Positions 14,967-22,480 of a stretch of 38,555 bases of DNA are shown piece after piece. The DNA lies in contig JAZNZF010000053.1 of assembly GCA_045594795.1 (NCBI GenBank), positions 1 to 38,555 of the forward strand, given 5' to 3'. Source of the DNA: UMGS1532 sp045594795 (lineage in GTDB: Bacteria > Bacillota > Clostridia > Oscillospirales > Acutalibacteraceae). The notes under the pieces are model-generated. The model was given only the letters and a program-made list of their open reading frames with translations. It made no database searches and was not told the origin of the DNA. Numbering within the stretch: position 1 is the stretch's first letter; each line of letters starts with the position of its first letter. Both the position numbers and the translations under genes were made by a program.

Positions 14967-15446
14967 ATGCAAATAACACTAATAACTGTCGGCAGGCTTA
15001 AAGAAAAATATTTCATCGAGGCTTCTAAAGAATACGAAAAACGGCTTTCAGCTTACTGCAAAATTGAGGTTAAGGAAATCGAGCAGTCGCGTCTTTCCCA
15101 AAACCCATCGCAGAACGAAATAGAATTAGCGTTGCGCGACGAAACAGCAAAGATAAAAAAAGCTATACCCCAAAACGCCGAGGTAGTAACTTTGTGTATA
15201 GAGGGCAAAATGCTGGGTAGCGTAGAGCTTTCAAAAACGTTAGAGGGTTTGCGTGTTTCGGGCTGCGGTAAAATGTGCTTTGTTATAGGTGGCTCGTACG
15301 GGCTGTCGGAGGAAATAAAGGCAATGTCAAAACTAAAACTTTCAATGTCTAAAATGACCTTTCCGCACAGGCTTGCAAGAATAATGCTTTTAGAACAAAT
15401 ATACCGAGCATACAAAATAACCGAGGGCGGTACATACCACAAATAA
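14967..15446 (+). CDS. rlmH: 23S rRNA (pseudouridine-1915-N3) methyltransferase
   Basis: RlmH is a SPOUT-class methyltransferase that modifies pseudouridine 1915 in helix 69 of the large subunit. The 159-aa sequence has the family start MQITLITVGRLKEKYF, the SAM-binding knot FVIGGSYGLSEE near residue 110 and the C-terminal HRLARIMLLEQIYRAYKI ending GTYHK. AGAGGTG precedes the ATG, and the gap from walJ is 11 bases, so the two are co-transcribed. Confidence 0.97.
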   Translation: MQITLITVGRLKEKYFIEASKEYEKRLSAYCKIEVKEIEQSRLSQNPSQNEIELALRDETAKIKKAIPQNAEVVTLCIEGKMLGSVELSKTLEGLRVSGCGKMCFVIGGSYGLSEEIKAMSKLKLSMSKMTFPHRLARIMLLEQIYRAYKITEGGTYHK

Positions 15447-15494
15447 CACAAAAAATGTGTGCTAAATCTACTTCAAAAAATTTTTAAAAAAGTA

Positions 15495-15523
15495 TTGACC
15501 TTATCGATACTTTGTGATATAAT
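15495..15523 (+). promoter_or_regulatory. SigA promoter of rpmG-secE-nusG-rplK-rplA
   Basis: TTGACC (15495-15500), 17-bp spacer, TATAAT (15518-15523). Transcription should start near 15530. Confidence 0.8.
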
Positions 15524-15529
15524 AGCGTT

Positions 15530-15681
15530 ACCTCTTTAAAAGGCTTTCTTTTGGAAGTCTTTTTTCTGTGTGTGCTTTTTTAGCTTTATATGCGAGAACT
15601 GGGAGCTAAATTAGTACAATCAAGAGGGAGGCCGACCAGACCTTGTCTGGTGAAATTTTTCCGTAAAACGGAGGTGCCGTC
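15530..15681 (+). promoter_or_regulatory. Structured rpmG leader with an early terminator-like hairpin
   Basis: The ~150-nt leader opens with a hairpin (15541-15548 with 15553-15560) followed by six T, only about 10 nt after the start. Further on are TTTAGCT/AGCTAAA (15579-15585 with 15604-15610) and ACCAGAC-CTT-GTCTGGT (15635-15651), then CCGT-AAA-ACGG next to the GGAGGTG site. This looks like a ribosomal-protein leader, but I cannot match it to a known family. Confidence 0.45.
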
Positions 15682-15831
15682 ATGAGAGTTAAAATTACCC
15701 TCGCTTGTACAGAATGCAAGCAACGCAATTACAACACAATGAAAAACAAAAAGAACGACCCTGACAGACTTGAAATGAATAAGTATTGCAGATTCTGCAA
15801 AAAGCACACTGTTCATAAGGAAACTAAGTAA
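15682..15831 (+). CDS. rpmG: 50S ribosomal protein L33
   Basis: A 49-codon gene starts MRVKITLACTECKQRNY and ends KKHTVHKETK. It is L33 of the zinc-binding (C+) type, with C9, C12, C36 and C39 all present, so zinc-limitation-controlled C- paralogues may exist elsewhere. GGAGGTG lies 4-5 bases before the ATG. It is first in the classical rpmG-secE-nusG order, with 13 bases between its stop and the secE start. Confidence 0.97.
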   Translation: MRVKITLACTECKQRNYNTMKNKKNDPDRLEMNKYCRFCKKHTVHKETK

Positions 15832-15844
15832 GGGGGACAAAACT

Positions 15845-16576
15845 GTGAAAGCATTAAATCAGATGAAAGCATTAAATCAGATTTGTCGCATCTTAACCTC
15901 AGTTTTGGGCTTTGCCGCTCTTGTTCTTTTCTTCTTCCCTGTAGCAACCTTGCCCGCTGCATCACCCGTTGATGTAACAGGCGCACAACTTGCTTGGGGT
16001 ATAAGCATTAAAGACGCTGCAGGCAACGCACATAACCTTTATACGTCTTCTTACTACATGTTCAGCTTTGTTCTTACAGCTTTTGCTACTGTATTGTCAG
16101 CAGTATCAGCAGTAGGCTCATTTAAGGGCAAGTCGGGCAAGGGCTCAATAGTAACAGCTTATATAAGCTCTGCTATTGCCGGTATTATTATGTTGGTAAT
16201 TGCACTAAGTAACGTAACTAAGTTTGTGGACTATCGTCCGCTAATACTTACTTCAACCAATGTTACTTATACACCTGTTGTACTTATTGCCGCAATGGTT
16301 ATTTTGGCAATGTTCGTAATTGGTGTTATCACTTGGCTTGTAAACGACTATGTCGAAGTTCTCGCTTCAAACGGCCAAAAACTTACCATTAAACAAAAAG
16401 TAGTAAAATTCATTCGCGAAATGGTTGCAGAAATCAAAAAGATAGTATGGCCTTCAAAGAATACCGTACTGCGCAACTCGGTTATAGTTCTTATAATCTG
16501 CGCTTTGCTCGGTGCATTTGTTTGGATAATAGATTTTCTTCTTGGTTTACTTGTAAACTTCATTACAACTCTTTAA
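15845..16576 (+). CDS. secE: SecE with an N-terminal four-helix membrane extension
   Basis: The last ~60 residues (184-243) are a normal SecE: an amphipathic helix FIREMVAEIKKIVWPSK followed by one transmembrane helix. SecE clamps SecY in the Sec translocon. Firmicutes SecE is usually 60-75 aa, but here ~180 extra residues precede it with four predicted membrane helices (about 13-35, 68-92, 102-124 and 142-166). There is no stop or frameshift between the parts. The GTG start at 15845 has a GGGGG site 8 bases upstream. The first 12 codons contain an exact 18-bp tandem duplication (MKALNQ twice). The position between rpmG and nusG confirms identity of the C-terminal part; the extension's role is unknown. 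Confidence 0.85.
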   Translation: MKALNQMKALNQICRILTSVLGFAALVLFFFPVATLPAASPVDVTGAQLAWGISIKDAAGNAHNLYTSSYYMFSFVLTAFATVLSAVSAVGSFKGKSGKGSIVTAYISSAIAGIIMLVIALSNVTKFVDYRPLILTSTNVTYTPVVLIAAMVILAMFVIGVITWLVNDYVEVLASNGQKLTIKQKVVKFIREMVAEIKKIVWPSKNTVLRNSVIVLIICALLGAFVWIIDFLLGLLVNFITTL

Positions 16577-16591
16577 TTTGGGGGAACTGTA

Positions 16592-17125
16592 ATGGCAGAT
16601 ATGAATGATGCAAAGTGGTATGTTGTTCACACATACTCGGGCTACGAAAACAAGGTTGCAACCGACCTTGAAACAATTGTTGAAAATCGTGGATTTGGGG
16701 AGCTTATAAAGGAAATTCGCATTCCTACCGAAACCGTAACCGAGATTAAAGAAGACGGTTCTTCAAAAGAGGTAGAGCGCAAAATCTTCCCTGGCTACGT
16801 GCTTATTAAAATGATTGTTACAGACGAGTCTTGGTATCTTGTGCGCAATGTCCGCGGTGTAACAGGCTTCGTTGGTCCTGGCTCAAAGCCCGTTCCATTA
16901 ACAGAAGCAGAGGTTGCTGCCCTTGGTGTTGATAAGCACACTGTAAAGGTTAATTACAAGGTTGGCGACAACGTAAAGGTTATCGACAGTCCGCTTGAGG
17001 GATACACAGGTATCGTAAGCGAAATCGATATTGAGAAAAACAGTGTTAAGATTGTTATTTCTCTGTTTGGTAGGGAGACCCCTGCCGAACTTGGTCTTGA
17101 CCAGGTAGCCCTGATTCAAGACTAA
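16592..17125 (+). CDS. nusG: Transcription elongation/antitermination factor NusG
   Basis: NusG binds the RNA polymerase clamp and couples transcription to translation and Rho. The 177-aa protein has the NGN domain (KWYVVHTYSGYE at the start, FPGYVLIKM near residue 67, VRGVTGFVG near 88) and a KOW domain at the C-terminus (YKVGDNVKVIDSPLEGYTG). GGGGG precedes the ATG. It lies 15 bases after secE. Confidence 0.97.
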   Translation: MADMNDAKWYVVHTYSGYENKVATDLETIVENRGFGELIKEIRIPTETVTEIKEDGSSKEVERKIFPGYVLIKMIVTDESWYLVRNVRGVTGFVGPGSKPVPLTEAEVAALGVDKHTVKVNYKVGDNVKVIDSPLEGYTGIVSEIDIEKNSVKIVISLFGRETPAELGLDQVALIQD

Positions 17126-17177
17126 AAAGTTAAGTTAATATGCGGTATACCGCTTATTAAGGCGCCGTGCGGCGTCA

Positions 17178-17217
17178 GTGGGAGGTGGGCAAATCCGATG
17201 CCTGCCGCCGTTACCAC
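17178..17217 (+). promoter_or_regulatory. L1-binding leader (autoregulatory site) upstream of rplK
   Basis: The hairpin opens with GTGGGAGG and closes with TTACCAC; the inner stem GGTGGGC pairs with GCCTGCC. This copies the L1 site of 23S rRNA helices 76-77 (GGUGGGAGGC with AUACCACC). L1 is known to repress rplK-rplA translation by binding such a mimic. A GC-rich hairpin (17128-17175 region) lies just upstream. Confidence 0.75.
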
Positions 17218-17238
17218 GAATTTTTGGAGGTGCAAACA

Positions 17239-17664
17239 ATGGCTCAAAAAATCACGGGCTATATCAAACTGCAAATCCCTGCCGGCAAAGCCACTCCGGC
17301 CCCGCCAGTAGGTCCTGCGCTTGGTCAACATGGTGTTAACATCATGGCTTTTACTAAAGAATTCAACGAGCGCACAAAGAACGACGCAGGTCTTTTAATC
17401 CCTGTTGTTATTACTGTATACGCTGATCGTTCCTTCAGCTTTGTAACCAAAACTCCACCTGCTGCAGTGCTTATTAAAAAGGCTTGCAACATCGAAAGTG
17501 GTTCTGGTGTTCCTAACAAGAACAAGGTTGCAAAAATCACTAAGGAGCAGATTAAAGCAATCGCCGAACAAAAAATGCCTGACCTTAACGCTGCATCGGT
17601 TGAAGCTGCTATGAGCATGATAGCCGGTACTGCTAGAAGCATGGGCGTTGAAGTAGTCGACTAA
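17239..17664 (+). CDS. rplK: 50S ribosomal protein L11
   Basis: L11 forms the GTPase-associated centre with 23S rRNA and binds thiostrepton. The 141-aa sequence has the N-terminal KITGYIKLQIPAGKATPAPP, VGPALGQHGVNIMAF and the C-terminal GTARSMGVEV. The ATG at 17239 has GGAGGTG 6 bases upstream; the frame extends to 17167 only through the L1-binding leader. It is co-transcribed with nusG and rplA. Confidence 0.97.
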   Translation: MAQKITGYIKLQIPAGKATPAPPVGPALGQHGVNIMAFTKEFNERTKNDAGLLIPVVITVYADRSFSFVTKTPPAAVLIKKACNIESGSGVPNKNKVAKITKEQIKAIAEQKMPDLNAASVEAAMSMIAGTARSMGVEVVD

Positions 17665-17722
17665 TGCTCCCCCGTGGGAGGAAATTTCCGATTTAACCAC
17701 AATTATTGGGAGGTAAATGAAA

Positions 17723-18418
17723 GTGAAACACGGTAAAAAATATAACGAAAGCATTAAGCTTATCGAAAACGGTAAGTTCTACGATGCTAACGAAGCTTTA
17801 GGTCTGGCTGTTCAGACCAAAATTGCAAAATTTGATGAGACTGTTGAGGTACACGTAAGATTAGGTGTTGACTCTCGCCATGCTGACCAGCAGGTTCGCG
17901 GCGCTGTTGTTCTTCCTAACGGTACCGGTAAAACAGTTCGTACCTTAGTTATTACTAAGGGCGACAAAATTAAGGATGCAGAGGCAGCAGGCTCCGACTA
18001 TGTTGGTGCTGAAGAAATGGTTGAAAAAATTCAGAAAGAAAACTGGATGGATTTCGACGTTGTTATCGCCTCTCCTGATATGATGGGTCTTGTAGGTCGT
18101 CTTGGTAAGGTGCTTGGTCCTCGTGGACTTATGCCGACCCCTAAGGCTGGTACAGTTACACCCGATGTTGCTAAGGCTGTTACCGAGGCAAAGGCAGGTA
18201 AAATCGAGTACCGTCTCGACAAGGCTAACATCATCCATTGCCCTATCGGCAAGGTATCTTTTGGTGCTGAGAAGTTGCAAGAGAACTTCGATACCCTTAT
18301 GAACGCAATTGTTAAGGCTAAGCCTGCAGCTGCAAAGGGTCAGTATATTCGTTCTTGCACCGTAGCTACAACTATGGGCCCTGGCATCAAAATCAACCCC
18401 GCAAAGTTCGGTGTTTAA
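17723..18418 (+). CDS. rplA: 50S ribosomal protein L1
   Basis: L1 forms the mobile stalk that moves the E-site tRNA and represses its own operon. The 231-aa protein shows MKHGKKYNESIKLIE, ASPDMMGLVGRLGKVLGPRG and the C-terminal TMGPGIKINP. I choose the GTG at 17723, 9 bases after GGGAGG and giving the family start MKHGKKY. An ATG at 17717 is only 3 bases from that site. It probably ends this transcript; a new promoter lies 17 bases after the stop. Confidence 0.95.
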   Translation: MKHGKKYNESIKLIENGKFYDANEALGLAVQTKIAKFDETVEVHVRLGVDSRHADQQVRGAVVLPNGTGKTVRTLVITKGDKIKDAEAAGSDYVGAEEMVEKIQKENWMDFDVVIASPDMMGLVGRLGKVLGPRGLMPTPKAGTVTPDVAKAVTEAKAGKIEYRLDKANIIHCPIGKVSFGAEKLQENFDTLMNAIVKAKPAAAKGQYIRSCTVATTMGPGIKINPAKFGV

Positions 18419-18434
18419 TATTTTAAATTAGGTA

Positions 18435-18463
18435 TTGACACTGTATGGCTTTTGTGGTATTAT
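18435..18463 (+). promoter_or_regulatory. SigA promoter of rplJ-rplL
   Basis: TTGACA (18435-18440), 17-bp spacer, TATTAT (18458-18463). Confidence 0.8.
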
Positions 18464-18469
18464 ACTAAA

Positions 18470-18604
18470 GTCAGCATAACCAAAGACAGTAGGTTCCGCT
18501 TTGTCGGATTAAATTCTACCGAGGGAATGTGTTAAATTTACAGCTTTACTTTTACTGTATATTTATGCCCGTTTCCGTCTTTGGAAACGGGTTTACTTTT
18601 TAAA
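18470..18604 (+). promoter_or_regulatory. L10 leader with attenuator
   Basis: The ~130-nt leader contains CAAAGACAGTAGG pairing around a loop with CTACCGAGG, the conserved core of the L10 (L10-L12 complex) binding leader. A terminator follows (CCCGTTTCC at 18568-18576 with GGAAACGGG at 18583-18591, then a T run). Excess L10-L12 is expected to favour termination before rplJ. Confidence 0.85.
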
Positions 18605-18632
18605 AACCATCACTGTTTTGGAGGTGACATTT

Positions 18633-19142
18633 TTGCCAAGTCAAAAAGTATTAGAACTCAAAAAGCAACAGGTTGCAGAAATTAAAGAGTTAGTTGCTAA
18701 TAGCGTAGCAGGTGTTCTTGTTGATTACAGGGGCATCAACGCAGGCGACGATACTAAGCTTCGTAAAGAGCTTCGTGAGGCTGGCGTTAACTACATGGTA
18801 GTTAAAAACAGCATTCTGCACCGTGCATTCGAGGGTACCGATTTAGCCGAGCTTGATAGCTTACTCGTAGGCACAACAGCTCTTGCAATCAGCCCCGAAG
18901 ACCATACAGCAGCTGCTCGTATTTTAGGCAAGTATGCTGAGGGTAACGATAATTTCTCACTTAAAGGCGGCTACTTGGATGGTAAGGCTATCGACCTTGC
19001 AACCGTAACCGCACTTGCTAAGCTTCCTACAAGGGAAGTTCTGCTTGCAACTGTTTGCAACGCATTCCAAGCACCTATCGCAGCATTTGCTCGTGCAATT
19101 AACGCCGTAGCTGAAAAACAAGGCGAGGGCGCAGCCGAATAA
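18633..19142 (+). CDS. rplJ: 50S ribosomal protein L10
   Basis: L10 anchors L7/L12 dimers to the ribosome stalk. The 169-aa protein has LVDYRGINAGDDTKLRKELR, YMVVKNSILHRA and a C-terminal alanine-rich helix (APIAAFARAINAVAEK) for L12 binding. Start is TTG at 18633 with GGAGGTG 7 bases upstream; an in-frame TTG at 18618 is part of that site. It forms a two-gene operon with rplL controlled by the L10 leader. Confidence 0.96.
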   Translation: MPSQKVLELKKQQVAEIKELVANSVAGVLVDYRGINAGDDTKLRKELREAGVNYMVVKNSILHRAFEGTDLAELDSLLVGTTALAISPEDHTAAARILGKYAEGNDNFSLKGGYLDGKAIDLATVTALAKLPTREVLLATVCNAFQAPIAAFARAINAVAEKQGEGAAE

Positions 19143-19191
19143 TTACGGCTTAATCTTAAATTTAAAAAAATCATTATTGGAGGTTATTATA

Positions 19192-19566
19192 ATGGCATCA
19201 GAAAAAATTACAGCTATTGTAGAAGAAGTTAAAACTTTAACAGTTCTCGAGCTTTCCGAGCTCGTATCAGCAATCGAAGAGGAATTCGGCGTATCCGCTG
19301 CAGCAGCAGTTGCAGTAGCAGCTCCCGCAGCAGGCGGCGCAGCAGCTGAAGAGAAAACCGAGTTCGACGTTGTTCTTGCAGACGCAGGCGCAGAGAAAAT
19401 CAAGGTTATCAAGGTTGTTCGTGAAATCACAGGTCTTGGCCTTGCAGACGCTAAAGCTGCTGTTGAGGCTGCTCCTAAAGCTCTTAAAGAAGGCGTTTCT
19501 AAAGACGAGGCTGAAGAGCTTAAGAAGAAGCTTGAAGAAGTTGGCGCTAAGGTTGAGCTTAAATAA
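19192..19566 (+). CDS. rplL: 50S ribosomal protein L7/L12
   Basis: L7/L12 is the multicopy stalk protein that recruits translational GTPases. The 124-aa sequence has the N-terminal dimerisation helix (LELSELVSAIEEEFGVS), an Ala-rich hinge near residues 40-55 and the C-terminal domain with KIKVIKVVREITGLGLADAK. GGAGG lies upstream of the ATG. The operon ends in a strong terminator. Confidence 0.98.
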   Translation: MASEKITAIVEEVKTLTVLELSELVSAIEEEFGVSAAAAVAVAAPAAGGAAAEEKTEFDVVLADAGAEKIKVIKVVREITGLGLADAKAAVEAAPKALKEGVSKDEAEELKKKLEEVGAKVELK

Positions 19567-19585
19567 TTCAATACTTAAAAGTGCT

Positions 19586-19614
19586 AAAAGCCACGCGAAA
19601 GCGTGGCTTTTTCT
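19586..19614 (+). terminator. Terminator of rplJ-rplL
   Basis: A stem of GCCACGC with GCGTGGC, closed by a GAAA tetraloop and flanked by an A run and T run, stops rplL transcripts and possibly the convergent flavoprotein operon. Confidence 0.92.
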
Positions 19615-19650
19615 TGTAATATAAAACCCCACATAAGAGTAGGGTTTATA

Positions 19651-21234
19651 TCATTTATTAATTTTTTCAAAAACTGCTTCGGCACAGCGTATGCCATCAA
19701 CAGCTGCCGACATAATTCCGCCGGCATACCCAGCACCTTCTCCGCAAGGTATAACACCCTTAAGAGATGCTTCGTAAGATTTATCACGTAAAATTCTAAC
19801 AGGTGAAGAACTGCGCGTTTCGGGTGCTGTCAGTATAGCATCAGGGTCGGCAAAGCCGTGTAGCTTTCTATCAAAAACCCTTATGCCCTCGCGCATAGCA
19901 TCGGTAATAAAGCTTGGCAAACACTCGTCAATACTGCAGTAGTGAACGGCAGGTAAGAAGGTTGGCTTAACCTTACCACAATTAGTAGATGGTTTTTTAG
20001 TTAAAAAATCGCCAACGGTTTGTGCGGGTGCTTTGTAGCCGCCACTAATGTTATATGCGCGCCTTTCAATATCCTGTTGAAAGTAGATACCTGCAAGCGC
20101 GTGATTTGAGCCGTAATCCTCCGGTCCTACACCAACAAGTAGTGCACTATTGGCGTTTGAGCCATCACGTGCAAATCTGCTCATTCCGTTTGTGGCAATG
20201 CCACATTCCTCACTTGATGCATTAACTACGCTACCACCTGGGCACATACAAAAGGTATAAACACCTCTGCTGCTACTTAAATGTGTAAATAGCTTGTAGT
20301 CGGCAGGTATTAGTTGCTTGTATTTTGCAAAACTACCCAACTGCGCTTTGTTAATAAGGCTTTGGCTATGCTCAATTCTCGCGCCTATTGCAAAGGGTTT
20401 AGCCTCCATTTTAATACCTTTTTCATAAAGCATATTAAAAGTATCTCTTGCAGAATGACCAATACTAAGTATTAAATAATCGCAAGGCAACTCGCGAGTT
20501 TTATTTGCATTTTCAATAAACACGCTTGCTATTCTGCCGTTTTTTATGCTAATATCACAAAGCTTGGTATCAAACAAAACTTTGCCGCCGTTTTTAACTA
20601 TTTCTTGGCGTATGCCTTTTATAACCTTAGGCAAAATATCAGTGCCAATGTGTGGCTTTGAGTCGTATAATATACACTCGGGTGCGCCATTTTCGAAGAA
20701 CTCTTTTAGCACCGCGCCACAACGCTTGTCCTTGATTCCGGTAGTTAGCTTGCCATCAGAAAAAGTGCCTGCACCGCCCTCACCAAACTGTATATTGCTT
20801 TTTGTGTTCAGCTTGCCCGTAAGGTTAAACGAAGCCACATCTTTTATTCTTTTGTCAACATCACTACCGCGCTCAATAACAATAGGATTAAGACCTCTGC
20901 GGCTTAAAGTTAGTGCGGCAAAAAGCCCTGCAGGGCCTAAGCCTACAATAACAACATTTGCGTTTTTTGTTGTTTTTTCATTGCTTATTATATAAGGTGT
21001 ATCCTGAACCTTGCTTACACCTTTTAAATTTAAAAAGCGTTCTTCTTTTTGTATCTCTACTCTAAAGCTACATAGAAATCTAACCTTGCCTTTGTTCCTT
21101 GCGTCTATAGAACGCTTGTGAATGAAGGCGTTTTCTATTTGTTTTTCGTTTATCTTTAGGTATTTGGCACAGAATTTAGAAACTGTGTTAAAATCAAAAT
21201 CGGGTGGTAAAAACACGTTGCTTATTTGTAGCAT
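19651..21234 (-). CDS. FAD-dependent dehydrogenase of the COG2509 type
   Basis: A 527-aa flavoprotein of unknown substrate. After an ~90-residue N-terminal domain, with a ferredoxin-like feel and a basic HKRSIDARNKGK segment, comes the FAD-binding motif VVIVGLGPAGLFAAL. Further signatures are FGEGGAGTFSDGKLTTGIKD, LILSIGHSARDTF, CMCPGGSVVNAS and a C-terminal GEGAGYAGGIMSAAVDG. This arrangement is that of the uncharacterised COG2509 group. Its ATG overlaps the stop of the upstream flavoprotein by one base (TAATG), so the two are translationally coupled. It is last gene of the six-gene operon. Electron donor and acceptor are unknown. Confidence 0.88.
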   Translation of the reverse strand: MLQISNVFLPPDFDFNTVSKFCAKYLKINEKQIENAFIHKRSIDARNKGKVRFLCSFRVEIQKEERFLNLKGVSKVQDTPYIISNEKTTKNANVVIVGLGPAGLFAALTLSRRGLNPIVIERGSDVDKRIKDVASFNLTGKLNTKSNIQFGEGGAGTFSDGKLTTGIKDKRCGAVLKEFFENGAPECILYDSKPHIGTDILPKVIKGIRQEIVKNGGKVLFDTKLCDISIKNGRIASVFIENANKTRELPCDYLILSIGHSARDTFNMLYEKGIKMEAKPFAIGARIEHSQSLINKAQLGSFAKYKQLIPADYKLFTHLSSSRGVYTFCMCPGGSVVNASSEECGIATNGMSRFARDGSNANSALLVGVGPEDYGSNHALAGIYFQQDIERRAYNISGGYKAPAQTVGDFLTKKPSTNCGKVKPTFLPAVHYCSIDECLPSFITDAMREGIRVFDRKLHGFADPDAILTAPETRSSSPVRILRDKSYEASLKGVIPCGEGAGYAGGIMSAAVDGIRCAEAVFEKINK

Positions 21235-22442
21235 TATTTACCCTCCAAAAAACCTTTGCAACCCAAAGCTGCAGTATATCCGCTTGACCACGCCCATTGC
21301 AGATTATACCCACCACAGTCGCCATCGATATCAAGTACCTCTCCACAGGCAAACAAACCCTTATATCGTTTAGACATAAGAGTTTTATCACAAAACTCGT
21401 GGGTGTTAATTCCGCCGTGTGTAACCTGTGCTGCTGCAAAACCCATTCTATCGGTAAAATTAAAGGGCATAGCCTTTATGGTAGTTGCGATTCTATTGAT
21501 ATCTTTTTCACTAAAGTTCGGGGCATCGTTAATAGAAAAACCGCACATTTTAAGCACAGTCTGACCAATGCGCGACTGTAACATACCACAGAAAAACTCA
21601 CCGCAGCTTGCAAATATATTGCATCTTGTAGTTAGCATTTCTGCAATTTCACTTTTGTTATACTCAGGCATAAGATCTAAAGAAATTTGGTCACCCTTTT
21701 GCATATACCTTGATAGCTGCATAATAGGTGGACCCGAGAGACCGTAATCGCAAAACAGCACTTCACCAAAATCGCGGTAGCTTTTGCCGTTTGGTGATTT
21801 TACGGTAACCTCCGCTAAAACCTTAACACCCTTCATAGAACGGGTGTAGGTGTTGTCGGTTTTAATTTGGACAATAGCTGGCTCTAAGGCGGTGCGAGAG
21901 TGCGAAAGTTCGCCCAAAAGCTTGTACCCAAGCTCGCAGCCAAGCTTACCACCTGCCATACCGCCACAAGCTATAATAACCGCGTCAAAGCAAAGCTCAT
22001 TGCTACCGTTAAGAATATATCCGTTTTTGGTGGGCTTGATTTTTTCTATACATTGGTCGGTTAAAATTTCTATATCAAGCCTTGCCGCCTCAAAGCGCAA
22101 AGCGTCGGTAACGGACGAGGCTTGTAAAGAGTAGGGGAATAGCTTGCCACCGGCTTCTTCTTTAAACACAACACCAATGCTTTTAAAAAACTGTTCGGTT
22201 TTAGAAACATCAAAGCTTGATAATGCGTACTCGGCAAAGTTTTTATTCTTTCCGTGATAATTTTTAAGCGATATATTTCTATTCGAAATATTGCATCTAC
22301 CGTTGCCTGTAACCGCAATTTTTTTACCAACGCGGTCTAACCTTTCAAAAACAGTAACACTAACCTTTGGCGCGTTTATTTTTAGGGTAATTGCCGCCAT
22401 AAGACCTGCCGCGCCGCCACCGATTATACCTACCTTTTGCAT
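21234..22442 (-). CDS. HI0933/YhiN-family flavoprotein (COG2081, BaiN-like)
   Basis: A 402-aa NAD(P)/FAD-dependent oxidoreductase. The dinucleotide motif is VGIIGGGAAGLMAA at the N-terminus, followed by GKKIAVTGNGRCNISN, which typifies the HI0933 family. A C-terminal FAD motif is ACGEVLDIDGDCGGYNLQWAWSSG. The bile-acid enzyme BaiN belongs to this family, but most members are uncharacterised, so no bile-acid function is implied. The ATG at 22442 has AAAGGTGG 8 bases upstream; GTG codons further up are less likely. It lies 38 bases after the CDF gene. Confidence 0.9.
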   Translation of the reverse strand: MQKVGIIGGGAAGLMAAITLKINAPKVSVTVFERLDRVGKKIAVTGNGRCNISNRNISLKNYHGKNKNFAEYALSSFDVSKTEQFFKSIGVVFKEEAGGKLFPYSLQASSVTDALRFEAARLDIEILTDQCIEKIKPTKNGYILNGSNELCFDAVIIACGGMAGGKLGCELGYKLLGELSHSRTALEPAIVQIKTDNTYTRSMKGVKVLAEVTVKSPNGKSYRDFGEVLFCDYGLSGPPIMQLSRYMQKGDQISLDLMPEYNKSEIAEMLTTRCNIFASCGEFFCGMLQSRIGQTVLKMCGFSINDAPNFSEKDINRIATTIKAMPFNFTDRMGFAAAQVTHGGINTHEFCDKTLMSKRYKGLFACGEVLDIDGDCGGYNLQWAWSSGYTAALGCKGFLEGK

Positions 22443-22480
22443 CGTCCACACCACCTTTTTATTAAAATAATACGGGAGAG

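Noticed and set aside
15581..15660. tRNA gene between rlmH and rpmG (tRNA-Trp is common next to rpmG/secE)
   Set aside because: No cloverleaf, no T-arm GGTTCGA-type sequence and no CCA end could be found.
21234..22442. A bile-acid 7-dehydroxylation gene (baiN)
   Set aside because: The COG2081 family is broad and no other bai genes are present.
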